This document shows, piece after piece, positions 43,000-53,845 of a DNA stretch of 64,000 nucleotides. Origin of the DNA: Ascarosepion bandense (taxonomy: Eukaryota > Mollusca > Cephalopoda > Sepiida > Sepiidae); contig JBBBDQ010001123.1 of assembly GCA_037127315.1 (NCBI GenBank), forward strand, positions 555,001 through 619,000. The letters run 5' to 3'. The notes below the pieces were generated by a model. The model ran no database searches, was not told the DNA's origin, and worked only from the letters and a program-made list of their open reading frames with translations. The position numbers and the translations under genes were made by a program. How positions within the stretch are numbered: the first letter of the stretch is position 1; each line of letters begins with the position of its first letter.

Positions 43000-43192
43000 T
43001 AGACTAAACTATCGCCCAGTTCACACTCCACCTCCGTCTATTGAACAGGTGAAGAGGCTCATCCCTTGTTTCCTGTTTAGGATGCGGTTTCCGGTTTTCT
43101 CTTTTCTAATCTTCTCACTCTTATGTAGCCCCCTGCACATCAGTGGCGTTACCGCCTTACTTGGGGTGATATGATTAAAAAAAAAAAGTTTT
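43000..43192 (+). mobile_element. LINE-D 3' end with poly-A
   Basis: The same block as 42850, continuing through TGTAGCCCCCTGCACATCAG, TTGGGGTGATATGATT and an A run. This is the complete 3' module. Confidence 0.8.
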
Positions 43193-43364
43193 TTTATCAT
43201 GATGCTTTAGGCCAGGGGTCGGCAATTAATTTGGCCTGGGGGCCATTTCGAATAGGATGTGTCTAGCGGGGAGCCGTACCTTCTAAAAGTGATCATTTTC
43301 ATTAGTTTACTTATATATTTAATTTAATGCGAAATGTAAGTGTAAATTATTTACGCAATCAGTT

Positions 43365-43652
43365 AGTCAGTTAAGTGCCATACGTGATACACGCCTGGGC
43401 GATCATGTCTCGAAAGAGACATGACTGACTGGGCAGAAGATTATCCCGCAGTAGGTTGCCATTGCTTTCTGCGGTAGACTCGTTGCCGACCAAGGCTATA
43501 GAACCCAATCTGTCCTATTATTTAACCCATAACTGGGAGGAAGAGACGGATTAATACCTTTCCCGATGGTATTTGCGCGTAAGTGAATACAATGGATTCA
43601 GCTGGAATTCGAACTCGGCTCCCCGATTTCTCGTTCCGAGCCGATATCCACA
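43365..43652 (-). mobile_element. SINE-A copy inside hAT, inverted twin of 44265-44555
   Basis: Full body from AGTCAGTTAAGTGCC to CCGAGCCGATATCCAC. It is the reverse complement of 44265-44555 with one difference I can see in about 285 bp (CGCCTGGGCG against CGCTTGGGCG). Both share unusual variants (ACCATCGGGA where other copies have ACCCTTGGGA, and CGAGTCTACCG). Confidence 0.9.
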
Positions 43653-43654
43653 TT

Positions 43655-43755
43655 TGACCCATAGCTGGAGGGAAGAGATGGATTAATACCTTTTCCAAGG
43701 GTATTTGCGCGTATATGATTGCAACGAATTCAACTGGAATTCGAACTCGGCTTGC
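43655..43755 (-). mobile_element. SINE-A partial copy, tandem to the previous
   Basis: TTTGACCCATAGCTGGAGGG through GAATTCAACTGGAATTCGAA, CTCGGCTTGC. Only the central part and B-box side are present, directly following the first SINE's A-box side, giving a partial dimer. Confidence 0.75.
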
Positions 43756-44264
43756 AATACTTGTCATAAATAAATAAAAAGCAAAAATTATACACAGAAA
43801 ATGTTTGAATAAAATTGTTCACGTGCAAATACACATCATTCAGCGCAAGAAATTTGATGAGACAAATGTAACCTCTCACACTTTTCAACAAATCTTTTAA
43901 ATCTTCATCACAGCCTGCAAATTTATGTCAGCCAGAGAAGATCTATTTTTACTTTTGTTGATGTTCATGCGAGAAAAATTTTGTTAATTGATGTATGTGA
44001 AACCAAAAATAGCAAACATTTTCCAGCAAAACTCTTCAAACATGGAAATTTGTCAGCACTAACATTTACCGTGAGAAGTTCGAGAAAATGTTAGGTGTAA
44101 AAGTTTTTCTTGAATGCTTCCGCGGGCCACTGAAAACTCTGTAGTAGGCCGCAAATTGCCCACCCTTGCTTTACGTCAAAATATTCTCCATCCGGCAAGG
44201 AATCCGGAAGGAAAAATCAATCAATACGCACCTCAAGCTCGTATTGTACACAATGATGATAATT

Positions 44265-44555
44265 GTACAGTGGATATCGGCTCGGAACGAGAAATCGGGG
44301 AGCCGAGTTCGAATTCCAGCTGAATCCATTGTATTCACTTACGCGCAAATACCATCGGGAAAGGTATTAATCCGTCTCTTCCTCCCAGTTATGGGTTAAA
44401 TAATAGGACAGATTGGGTTCTATAGCCTTGGTCGGCAACGAGTCTACCGCAGAAAGCAATGGCAACCTACTGCGGGATAATCTTCTGCCCAGTCAGTCAT
44501 GTCTCTTTCGAGACATGATCGCCCAAGCGTGTATCACGTATGGCACTTAACTGAC
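44265..44555 (+). mobile_element. SINE-A copy, inverted twin of 43365-43652
   Basis: Starts at CAGTGGATATCGGCTCGG (the first ~10 bp of the head are missing) and ends CACTTAACTGACTGATCAG. It lies about 100 bp outside the right end of the hAT element. No target duplication detected. Confidence 0.9.
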
Positions 44556-44564
44556 TGATCAGTC

Positions 44565-44800
44565 TGATTAACCTGATACACTCTTGGGTAAATATGTCTC
44601 TTTAGATTCATGGGTGCTTCGACAGAAGACATTCCCGCAGCGGTAGACTGATTATCAACCAAGGCAAGAGAACCTAGTCTGTCCTGCTATCCAACACATA
44701 ACTAGGAGAAGATAGGGATTCATACATTTCCCAAGTAAGTGAATGGAACGAACTCTTCTGAAATTCGAACTCTGCTCTCCGATATACAACGCACATACAT
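44565..44800 (-). mobile_element. SINE-A copy, old and diverged
   Basis: TGATACACTCTTGGGTAAAT, GACATTCCCGCAGCGGTAGA, AACCAAGGCAAGAGAACCTA, ACATTTCCCAAG and AAATTCGAACTCTGCTCTCC, then ACAACGCACATAC. Body and B box are recognisable; the A box is mostly lost. Confidence 0.6.
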
Positions 44801-45029
44801 ATCTGTGGAGGCGCGAGGAACCGAGTTCAAATTCCAGTCAGATTTGTTGCGTTCTCTTATATTATATGCGTTTTTGTAGTAAAGTTGTTTCGTTGTTTGT
44901 TCCCAAAATTGATGTATGCTAACTCGGTTACTTTTTGTGGTTGCTCTTGTTTTAAACAGACGCCCCGTTTACTGTTTTGTTTGTATTATTATTTCAAAGT
45001 GTGTGTTACGTGTACTGGTCTTCGCACAT

Positions 45030-45550
45030 GTCTTCTATGTGCCTTGTCCTTTCAGGACATAGGCGATCATGGATTTCCACGTCTCCCTATCCCTGGTGGC
45101 TTTTAGCACGCTTTCTCTTGCTATACCGCACAAGCCTCGTTCTTTCTGCCACCTGCTCAGGCCCTTCAAATATCAAATTATCCGCTGCTTTCCCCTGTCT
45201 ATCTGTCCTGTTAGTATCAGGTTCTCCAAGCCCTCTTTCTTAACTTAAGGAACTTAAGCTGTCTTTTCCTGATGCTCAGTATTGATTTCCTTTTCGTTTC
45301 CATTCTTTCCAAAACCTCATCATTGCTCACATGCTCGGTCCATGATATCCACAGCATCCTTCTGTAGAACCACATTTCAATTGCTTCAAGCTTTTCCTTC
45401 ATCTTTGATGATATTATCCAGCATTCACTGTTATATTGAAGAACCGACATCAAATAGCAATCTCTCTTCTTTGTTTTTAGTGAAATTGTACTGTTTCTTA
45501 ATACTTTACTCAATATCTGGAATGCATCCTTGTGCTTTTGGATCTCAGGA
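45030..45550 (-). pseudogene. LINE-R reverse transcriptase C-terminal fragment
   Basis: Minus strand: DAFQILSKVLRNSTISLKTK, RDCYLMSVLQYNSECWIISS, KMKEKLEAIEMWFYRRMLWI, SWTEHVSNDEVLERMETKRK and SILSIRKRQLKFLKLRKRAW. The frame is open over about 120 residues, the longest intact LINE-R piece here. An 18-24 bp loss follows in the LGHAMRKE region, then the 3' coding end to about 45030. Confidence 0.85.
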
Positions 45551-45639
45551 ATGTAAACGTATAAAAACTGTTGTGACCACAAAGTGAGGGGTCAGTTTAT
45601 ATATTGATTGTAATATAGAACTGATCCACCACTTTATAT

Positions 45640-45745
45640 CCAGTATCCTTCTGCAGAACCACATTTTAATTGCTTCAAGTTTTTCCTTCATCTTTGATGA
45701 TATTGTCCAACATTTACTGCCATATTGAAGAACTGGAGAAAAGTT
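45640..45745 (-). mobile_element. LINE-R short fragment
   Basis: VLQYGSKCWTISSKMKEKLE and AIKMWFCRRILDIK on the minus strand, duplicating part of the adjacent copy at 45350-45450. Confidence 0.75.
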
Positions 45746-46150
45746 AATAAAGAAAATATATGCTCCTGCAGGGTTCGAACCTGAATCTCGCTGTTTTTCT
45801 CGCGTGCACAGACCAGTAGACATAATATACTGTTAAAAAAGCAGTCTATTTCAAAAAAGGGTATCCACTAAAATAATAACGTTTTAAGTAATGAAAGTGT
45901 TGAATGAAAAATAAATTTATTAATTCTTTAGAAACAGTTTTCTTTAATTTCCTAATATGAAACTGAGCAGGTATGTGCTTTCTTAAAATAGCCGATTGCT
46001 TATGATACTGTTTCTCTTGGCTGAGCGATAAAATAAATTGAATCAAATGGCGATTTCCTTATTTATAGGGACTCAGTTTCGATATCTGTCGGAGAAACTC
46101 CTCTTTCTCGAATGCGCAGGATAACTGATGTAATACACACTGTTTAATAA

Positions 46151-46490
46151 ATGAGAATGGGGCGTCTATTTCAAATACGCACATTATAATATCGTGTGAA
46201 GTAATAATTAATCGTTTAATTTACCCGGTTCACACTCCACCCACGTCTATTGAACAGGTGAAGAGGCTCATCCCTTGTTTCCTGTTTAGGATGTGGTTTC
46301 TGGTTTTCTCTTTTCCAATCTTTTTACTCTTACGTAGCCCCCTGCGCATCAGTGGCGTTATCGCCTTGCTTGGGGTGATATTATTAAAAATTATATATAT
46401 ATATATATAAAGGATCTATTTTTAATCATAATTATTACTTCAAACGATATTATAATGTGCGTATTTGAAATAGACGTCCCATTCTCATGG
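46151..46490. mobile_element. Fold-back pair with a LINE-D in the loop
   Basis: AATGAGAATGGGGCGTCTAT, TTCAAATACGCACATTATAA and TATCGTGTGAAGTAATAATTA (46149-46213) are mirrored at 46428-46492 with about four differences. Between lie the LINE-D 3' module and a (TA)n run. The inverted arms were probably one element before the LINE-D inserted. Confidence 0.65.
46222..46410 (+). mobile_element. LINE-D 3' end and (TA)n
   Basis: CCCGGTTCACACTCCACCCA through CCTGCGCATCAGTGGCGTTA and TTGCTTGGGGTGATATTATT, then A-rich and about 9 TA units. Confidence 0.75.
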
Positions 46491-46797
46491 CACTTATCTG
46501 ACTGATATATATATGTGACACATGCTTGGGAATCATGTATCGAGACATGGTTCACTGGGTAGAAGATTATCCCGCAGGAGGTTGCCATTGCTTTCTGCGA
46601 TAGACTAGTTGCCAGTCCAAGGCTATAGAACCTTAATCTGTCCTGTTATTTAACCCATAACTAGAGGGAAGTGACGCATTAATACCTTTCCCAAGGGTAT
46701 TTGTGCGTAAGTGAATGCAATGAATTCAACTGGAATTCGAACTTGGCTCCCGGCTTCTCGTTCCGAGCCGATATCCACTGTACCACAACGCACATCC
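46490..46797 (-). mobile_element. SINE-A copy
   Basis: Reverse-oriented from GGCACTTATCTGACTG to ATCCACTGTACCACAACGCA. A short TATATATA insertion follows the 3' end motif. The head and B box (GGAATTCGAACTTGGCTCC) are present. Confidence 0.8.
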
Positions 46798-47049
46798 GCA
46801 ATATATATAACTTATTATTTCTGGTTATTAGTCGATACTCGGTTTACGGTAAACAGAAAAATCGAGTCTTGTTTGATTGGGGTGCTCTCTGTAACCAAGC
46901 GGTAAAATATTCCAGCTCGAAAGGTGGAAAAGGAAGTCGGAGTGGAGAAGCTCATTTTCCTAATGATAATTCCCGAATACCCAGACTGACAGACGTAATA
47001 CACACCTGTCAGTTTAGGCATTCGAGAAATATAAATGTGTTTGTGTTTG

Positions 47050-47930
47050 AGAGGAAAAACAAGAGATTTCTATAATCCTTTTGCTATAACTTTCAATTGA
47101 AAGGGGCAGTGATAGTCCTGCAGGAGTTATATCTATAAACATGACGACGACGATGAGTTTTGTTTGGGAAGCGCTCTGGGCTGGCAAACAACATTCCCCC
47201 TCGTACTTCCTGTCAAGGTCTCAACCCCCACTACAGACATATTTTTGCTCGGAATTAACTCCCCATCTCTGTAACGTTCTTTTCTCTTATCGCCTTAACG
47301 GTTGCATGGTTCTGTGTTGACTGCTGCTCTGAGAATCGTGTTCGCTACGAGGCCAGACCGGATTTTCCCATCATCTGTTGTATTTTGTTGCAAGAGGATG
47401 ACGAGTTTCCAATTTGCAGTTGTCGTTGTAGAACCAACGCGAAATGCAGAAGGAATGCACATTAACATGAAACTCGATTCAACCCCCAAAACTTGGATTC
47501 AGTAACAGACGTTCAAACGAGCAATTATCAATTAACATCGTCCGACCATTTCGTATTCTCTGACACACAAAGCCTCCGCAAGGGATATTTGTGTAACAGC
47601 TTCTTCGGGTTTTGCTTCTTTTTTCTTTTTTATCCTAGTTGCTATTTTGAGGATCAAGCCCATTCGTACAATGATGTTGCCAATTCTTCTCGTTTTCGCC
47701 TACAGCTGCTAAAAAAAATATTTACCTTGAGGTAGGTACTTACCAAGCTTAGTAATTCCCTGTAAAACAAATCAAGCTAAACACTCCTCTACGGCGAGGT
47801 TTTGCTTATTTGGTAACAGCTTAATTCGCCATATATATGAATCACTCAGTGAGGGACAAATTAATTTCAGTTGTAAGAATCTGCGAGAAGAGCTTAATAA
47901 CCGCTTCTTTATAGTAAGGTGTCATTCATT
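47050..47930. other. Intergenic sequence, nothing recognised
   Basis: No repeat family from this window and no supported exon. Somewhat more G+C than average at 47130-47480, with GCGCTCTGGGCTGGCAAAC at 47172. Confidence 0.4.
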
Positions 47931-48217
47931 CATATATATATATATATATACACACACACAAATGTATTTTCATTAATAATTTAAGGGGCAGTAAGATTAA
48001 ATAAAGAAGACATAAGGGAAACTATATTTTTCTCTCCTACTCGTTTCATCCTGTGATGGACTTTATTACCTCTTTACCACGAGACGAAACTTAGGCGGAA
48101 AAAAAAAAATTTTCCCCTTCTTTATTTAATCATACTGTTCTTTCCCTCAGATTATAACTGAGTATACTTTTATGTGTGTGTTTAGAGATGGATGGATGTG
48201 CGTAGATATGTATGTAA

Positions 48218-48221
<4 letters not shown>

Positions 48222-48272
<51 letters not shown>
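48222..48272. repeat. (TA)n microsatellite
   Basis: About 24 TA units with one GTA interruption, followed by a short GA run. Confidence 0.95.
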
Positions 48273-48280
<8 letters not shown>

Positions 48281-48436
48281 TAGAGAAATTAAGGCAGACA
48301 CGTTATTTCATGGTAAATCGGAATTATAGGCCTATTTCGGGCGAACCATCATCAGCTTCCGTCTTTATTTTACAAAGGATTTTACACGAATATGTACAGG
48401 ATACTCCTTTGGATTCTTCTATACCCACACTGCATT

Positions 48437-48438
<2 letters not shown>

Positions 48439-48472
<34 letters not shown>
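48439..48472. repeat. (TA)n microsatellite
   Basis: About 17 TA units; the following block matches the one after (TA)n at 19040. Confidence 0.95.
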
Positions 48473-48476
<4 letters not shown>

Positions 48477-49169
48477 TCATCCGCAGATAGATCTGTTTCA
48501 CTGTATCACAGCTCACCAGTACATAGACATCCGATTTCGACTGAATTGGCGTCAATCGGCGATTTTACCTCTGAGCTATGGGCGCTCGGTAGAAGGAGGC
48601 AGACTTTTAGCGTATGATGTATCATGCGCCAGTAGTTAGTGCTTTAATTCATGACTGAATGAGCGATGTGTGTGTTAACTATAACATCCAACGAAAAGTT
48701 ACCTTTTTTTTATCAACTGTTCTTGAAGTCAAACCAAGCACTTAATTTAAAAACTACAATTATATTTATTAACGACAGGATAATTTTATATCTTAACCGA
48801 CAATATTTTTTTTTTTTTTTGTAAAGATTTCCAAGCGGTCAACCAAAAATCTGTAATTGCTATCTTTCTACGTCTCGTTCTTAATGCTGATCGATGGTAC
48901 AGTCGAATATTCTAGTACCTTCTGTTACTTTCAATACAACTATAGACTCTTCATTAACCGATTAAACAAACTGTCTTGCATAGTTTGTTATATTCAACAA
49001 TACTTGCATAAAATAAAACTTGCTAAGTTTACGTCATTCAGTATGGATTTATAAAGGACTATAAAAGTTATTTTCACTTGTTAAAACTGTGGGTCGACAT
49101 TTTTTCCCCAAACAATTGCATGAACTCAATATCAGCAACTGAATCCGCTTTTTAGACGTACGAATCTAT

Positions 49170-49515
49170 TCTGAACGTTTTAAATTTGTAACTTCTACTC
49201 CAACAGTTTCTTTCCTCGCACTTCCCGACTGTGGAATTTTCTTTTCTTCCAAACGATTGCTTCGACGGCTACAATCTCCAGGAGTTTAAATGTAAAATCA
49301 ATAGACACCTCCTAACACACTAACCTGCTCCCATTCTATCAAACACTCTTCCCATCTGCCCAACTCTCATCCTCGCTATCCTTACTCATCTGTCACCTTC
49401 CTCCTGACATTCCCTATGTCTAACCACTCCTTCTCTTTACCTTCCCCTATGTAGCCCCATGCGCAATAGTGGCAGTGGAATGCCTTGCTTGGGGTGAGAT
49501 GATTAAAAAAAAAAG
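49170..49515 (+). pseudogene. LINE-C C-terminal fragment and 3' end
   Basis: FVTSTPTVSFLALPDCGIFF-type reading that corresponds, with one frame change, to FYSNSFFSHFPTVEF, then CFDGYNLQEFKCKINRHLLT and stop. The 3' UTR (CCCTATGTAGCCCCATGCGC, TTGCTTGGGGTGAGATGATT) ends in an A run. This subfamily matches the nested copy at 23893-24223 more than the copy at 21850. Confidence 0.75.
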
Positions 49516-50384
49516 TCATATTAAAGAAAATAGAATTGAGCCTGCATTCCTTTTTACATTAGGGAAAGCAATTTACAATCATCAGGTGCCTATTACGAAC
49601 ACATTTAATATGCACCTGATGATTGCGTTACGCATGAAACTCCAAGTCATGCTACTGAGATAGAATAATATGTATATTTATTAATATATAATAGCTCTGT
49701 TTATGCTACATTGAGCACTGTTTCATTAACACCGGAATAAAATTTTCATACATGTCTGTATTTGTATTTTAAATGTTTCATCTCGCGGCTCCCATCTGAC
49801 TCTCTGACTGACGCTGATGAAGTCCTTTTATTGTAATCTAAATTTTTCGCACTTACTCGAAATCCTTTCGGTCTTGCAAATCGCTCTCGTTGATCAAAAA
49901 TAAATTTAACACCTACTTGCGAAATCTGGTTTCGACTTTTTCTTTAAGCAGATGGTCAATCCTTTTTCTATTTGGGAAAACCAGGATTTCACACGTTATT
50001 GTGAATTTTTCTAAAAGTGAAGGTGATTTTAATTCATTTCTTATCCGCTACAAACTATTCTGCAAAAACACAATATCGACAGTAGATGAAAATAATGACA
50101 AAACCTAACAGATGAATGCTTATCGACAAGAACAACAAAATATATTCTGGGTTCGTATGTGAATGTGTTGATGAGAGGTTTTAGTTTTCCTGTAAAATAT
50201 GGTAAAAAATTCTACATTCTATCTAATCTAGTGGCAGCTCGTGGCTAAAATTAGTAGAGGTGCTGCTTCAGAAAAATTTTAGCTATTCTTTTTTTGTATA
50301 AAATGAATCAAATACATAAAAAATTGTACATAAATCCTAAACAAAAAAAATTTTTGACTTACAGTTCAAACTTGATTCATTCTT

Positions 50385-50745
50385 GTTCTATTTTCAACGA
50401 AAAGGTTAACAATTTTCTCCTTGATCCCTGGATGATTGCTAGGAAAATTGTTCTTCATTAAAAGTACTGCAAGGGCATTTAGTTTTTCAGGATTCATGGT
50501 GCTGCTTAGAAAAGTTTTCTTTTCGGTGTTGAAAAGCAGCATTCTGGTTCTGTTGTAGTCATGGGAATTGGTAAGAGGATTTTTAGAAGTTTCGCAATTT
50601 CACTAAAAACTCCATCTAGATTATTCTCCATGATAAATTTCAACAGCTCAATTAATTTACAACATTCATGAATATCTGATCTACAATAGAATACTTTCAG
50701 TTCAGTTACAATCTTTTTATTTATTTTTGTCAATCATGAGATATG
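50385..50745 (-). pseudogene. hAT transposase C-terminal fragment
   Basis: Minus strand: IVTELKVFYCRSDIHECCKL, FSEIAKLLKILLPIPMTTTE, PECCFSTPKRKLF and, after a frame change at about 50505, MNPEKLNALAVLLMKNNFLS followed by KEKIVNLFVEN. The block from LLPIPMTT..ERCFST is the hAT C-terminal dimerisation domain. Upstream parts of the same type of protein lie at 52585-53245. Confidence 0.75.
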
Positions 50746-51718
50746 CTTCAGTGGTCAATACCATCTTTTCTATAGGCAATTAATTCTTAAAACTAGTGGA
50801 ATCTTTTCTTGTTGAACAATTAAGTTGTAATTCTTAGTTTAATACAACAGAGCGAAAAAAATTACTAGTGGTATTGTTGATTTTCCAGTTTATTGTAAAT
50901 CACGATATGAGCTCTGCTTAGAAATATTTAATACTTATGTGCTTGTAAAATCCGAAAAAAAGAAAAACTAGCTGGAAATTGTGGGGAGGGATGAGGAAGG
51001 AAAATATATTTTTCCATTGTTATTCAGAAGCGAATTTTCGGTCAGTGGAAGTGAGAACTGGTGATAGTCACAACAAATTGTCAGAAACTTTTGAACAGGT
51101 TAAGAAGGTCAGGACTTGACTATGAGAATAGAAATAAATTATAAAACTCACTATAGTTAAAATTTCCAAGTTAAAGGTTGGATTTGCTGACGTAATCAGT
51201 TGAACTAAGAAGAGGACAAAGAGAAAATTACATCAGATGAAGTGTTGCTGCATCATTCGTCGAACTAAAACTCCCGATCTCGAGATGCGTAAGTGGAAGT
51301 AATCTCATTGTTCAAAGATCTGATTTGCATAAAGATACACCGGGTCTCTCAGCATCCCCCAAGAGAATTAGGAAGAAGTATACAAATCGAGACCGCAGTG
51401 AGAAAAATCAGTTGTTTTGGTGTTGTGGCCCAGAGATGTAACGACTGAGGGAAAAGTTTCCAACCGGGAACCATGCCGATACTGTAGATACTGTGACGGT
51501 CACCTCTCATAGAACTCATGGGTGAAGATATAAAGAAACGTAGAAAAGCCTGCGGTCGATTAACTTAAAAGTTAGTCGAACAATGCGCCTTCTTAGAGTC
51601 CTAGCTGAAGATATATAGAAACAGAAAAACCCAGGTTAAGTTAGAGCTGCCGAGCGAAAGAGACAAGACGAATCTATTATCATTAACCCACTACTCCACT
51701 TCAGCTGTTTCCGTAAAA

Positions 51719-51769
51719 GGCCAAGTTAAGTTTCAGAGTCACTCGGCAGCTCTGAAACTTAACTTAGCC
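51719..51769. repeat. Perfect 19-20 bp hairpin
   Basis: GGCCAAGTTAAGTTTCAGAG and CTCTGAAACTTAACTTAGCC are inverted with an 11-bp loop. Flanking blocks (CTCCACTTCAGCTGTTTCCG and CTCCACTTCGGCTATTTCCG) form a direct repeat about 130 bp apart. Confidence 0.8.
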
Positions 51770-51988
51770 CTTTACCGAGACCAAACGACCCCACTACCGC
51801 CATCGCTACATACACACCATTCGCTCCACTTCGGCTATTTCCGTAAAGCTTCGATAAAGAGCCCTGAAAGAACTTGTTGTTTTAAAAGTAATTGGGAAAA
51901 TTGAAAGTTTTAATTATTCTAAACGAATTTTTCGCTCCGTTGTGAACATTGAATTCGACGATTGCTCATTCTGTTTTTCTTTTTTTTG

Positions 51989-51994
<6 letters not shown>

Positions 51995-52027
<33 letters not shown>
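51995..52027. repeat. (TA)n microsatellite
   Basis: About 16 TA units. Confidence 0.95.
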
Positions 52028-52031
<4 letters not shown>

Positions 52032-52584
52032 TTTTTCCGTAATTCATCCAGGCGTCTTCGAACTTCCCTTTTTTTTTGTGCCGTGTTTATTTTATCAACA
52101 CAAGTGTACACGCGTGTCCGGTCTGGTTTGAGGTGGTAGAGAAACGGCTACCGGGTTTTTAACGTGTCTTTCCTGAAATCAAAGAACACAGCGTGGGCAG
52201 GGATGTTCACCGTTGGAATAGACGTCTTGATGACCAGCTGCTGTGACGATGCGATCATTACGATTAGCGACCAGAGAGCGTCGTCATAACTGGTGCCGTT
52301 TCGACAGCATCAACCCTGACTCAGGTTCCGGTCATCATCAGGCGTTACAAAGCAGCTATTAAGTGTTTAATGAAATATCTGTCCGTGTCAATACATACGC
52401 AGTCACACACACTCTTTGCCTCTGCCATGAGTGTCTTTGTAGGATTTCTACAGTACTTCGAGTTTCTTATTTCTAAATTAGCAGTTTTGAAATTTGCTAT
52501 ATATACATTGAATTTAAACACACTAATTTCTGGAACTTGTATTTGATTGCAAATGACTTGAATATGAGGCATAATCTGATGAAA

Positions 52585-53245
52585 TTTTAATATTTAGGTA
52601 TTTTAAAAATTTATTGCCTCTGCAATGGTTTCATATGCATTTGACGTTAACTGAATTTCAGAAAGGCAGCTTTTTAAAATGTTACGAATCATCAATTCTG
52701 TTCACTGCCCGTATGTTAAAGTTCCACCTTGTAGAGGGTGGATGTGAAATGCTGACATCCATATGCTTTATAAGAAAGACATGTTGTGATCTTGAGAAGG
52801 ATGTTGAAATATCCAAAATTTTAGAGAAAAATATTCTTGCGTTCTGTGTAAATTGTTGCTGCATTTCTCTTTATTAAATTAAGTTGATGTGCATAGCAAT
52901 GAATTAAATGTGCACTACTATAAACCGATTGTATTTTTGCTTGGACCTCTCTTTTTTCTTTCATAAAATTTGAACCATCAAATTTTGAGATATCGTTTTC
53001 TTGGGGGGTTTTTTTGTCCATTTCCTTAAATATAACTGTTCTAGAATACATTTTGTTATGTCATCCTGCAATTTGATTTTCTTGAATAAATAATCTCCTA
53101 AAACACTCAAATATTTCTACATTCAGTACGTACCGGAGATTAATGACCATTTGAGTGTATTCCGAAACGTCTGTTGTGTTATCAGCCATGATGAATACAA
53201 ACAAAACTTCCTTCATTTCTGTCTTTATCTTCTCGTGGGATATTT
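52585..53245 (-). pseudogene. hAT transposase N-terminal/central fragment
   Basis: Minus strand: EMKEVLFVFIMADNTTDVSE (catalytic-region ADETTD motif), YTQMVINLRYVLNVEIFECF, then HLIHCYAHQLNLIKRNAA (the HC.AH.LNL motif) and NARIFFSKILDISTSFSRSQ, followed by PPSTRWNFNIRAVN (the P..TRWNFRS..V motif). Frameshifts at about 53050 and 52870. These are the successive blocks of hAT transposases of the DUF4371/zinc-finger-MYM-like group. Confidence 0.8.
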
Positions 53246-53299
53246 GTAGCAGTCAGTCAAGTGTCTCATTCTAAATGTTTCTTAGAAACACCTTTAAAA

Positions 53300-53811
53300 A
53301 ACCGTATTGGTTTCGACTGCTGCCATATCTGTTCAGGTGCTCTTGCTATCCACCTAGGAGTCCTTGAAAAAATCCAACGGAGAATCTGTAATGTGATCGA
53401 TCCCGACTTGGCAGCCCGGATACAGTCACTTTCTCACCGGCGCAATATGGCTTCCCTGTGTCTCTTCTATAAATACTTTCATGGCTTCTGCTCAGAGGAA
53501 CTTAGCTTCAATGGTGCCCCCCATACATGAATTCGATCAAGCCACAAGATTAGCAACTAGATCCCGACCTTTTACTGTAAAACCAATAAATTATAAACGA
53601 AAATTCTACTCCATCAGCTTATTCTTTCTCACTTCCCGCCTGTGGAATTCACTTCCGTTTACTTGCTTTCCCGACAGTTACAATCTTCAAGAATTCAAAT
53701 GTAAAGTCAATAGTCATCTCCTATCTCACTAACTGGCATTCTCTCTCTCTCTCTGGCATCTCTCTCTCTCTGGCATTCTCTCTCTCTCTCTGGCATTCTC
53801 TCTCTCTCTGG

Positions 53812-53845
<34 letters not shown>

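Larger units (their letters stand above)
43212..44167. mobile_element. Non-autonomous hAT element with 8-bp target duplication
   Basis: The left end CCAGGGGTCGGCAATTAATT..TGGCCTGG and right end GGCCGCAAATTGCCCACCCTT are inverted and hAT-like (CAGGGGTCGGCAA). They are flanked by GCTTTAGG (43204-43211) and GCTTTACG (44168-44175), an 8-bp duplication with one change. The interior holds a SINE-A dimer (43365-43755) and AT-rich sequence without an intact transposase. Confidence 0.7.
50760..52580. other. Sequence separating two halves of an hAT transposase
   Basis: Contains no hAT coding sequence that I can see. Holds a 20-bp hairpin at 51719-51769, a (TA)n run at 51995-52027, and the CTGATGA..GAAA motif at 52297-52341. 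Parts may be later insertions into the transposon. Confidence 0.4.
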
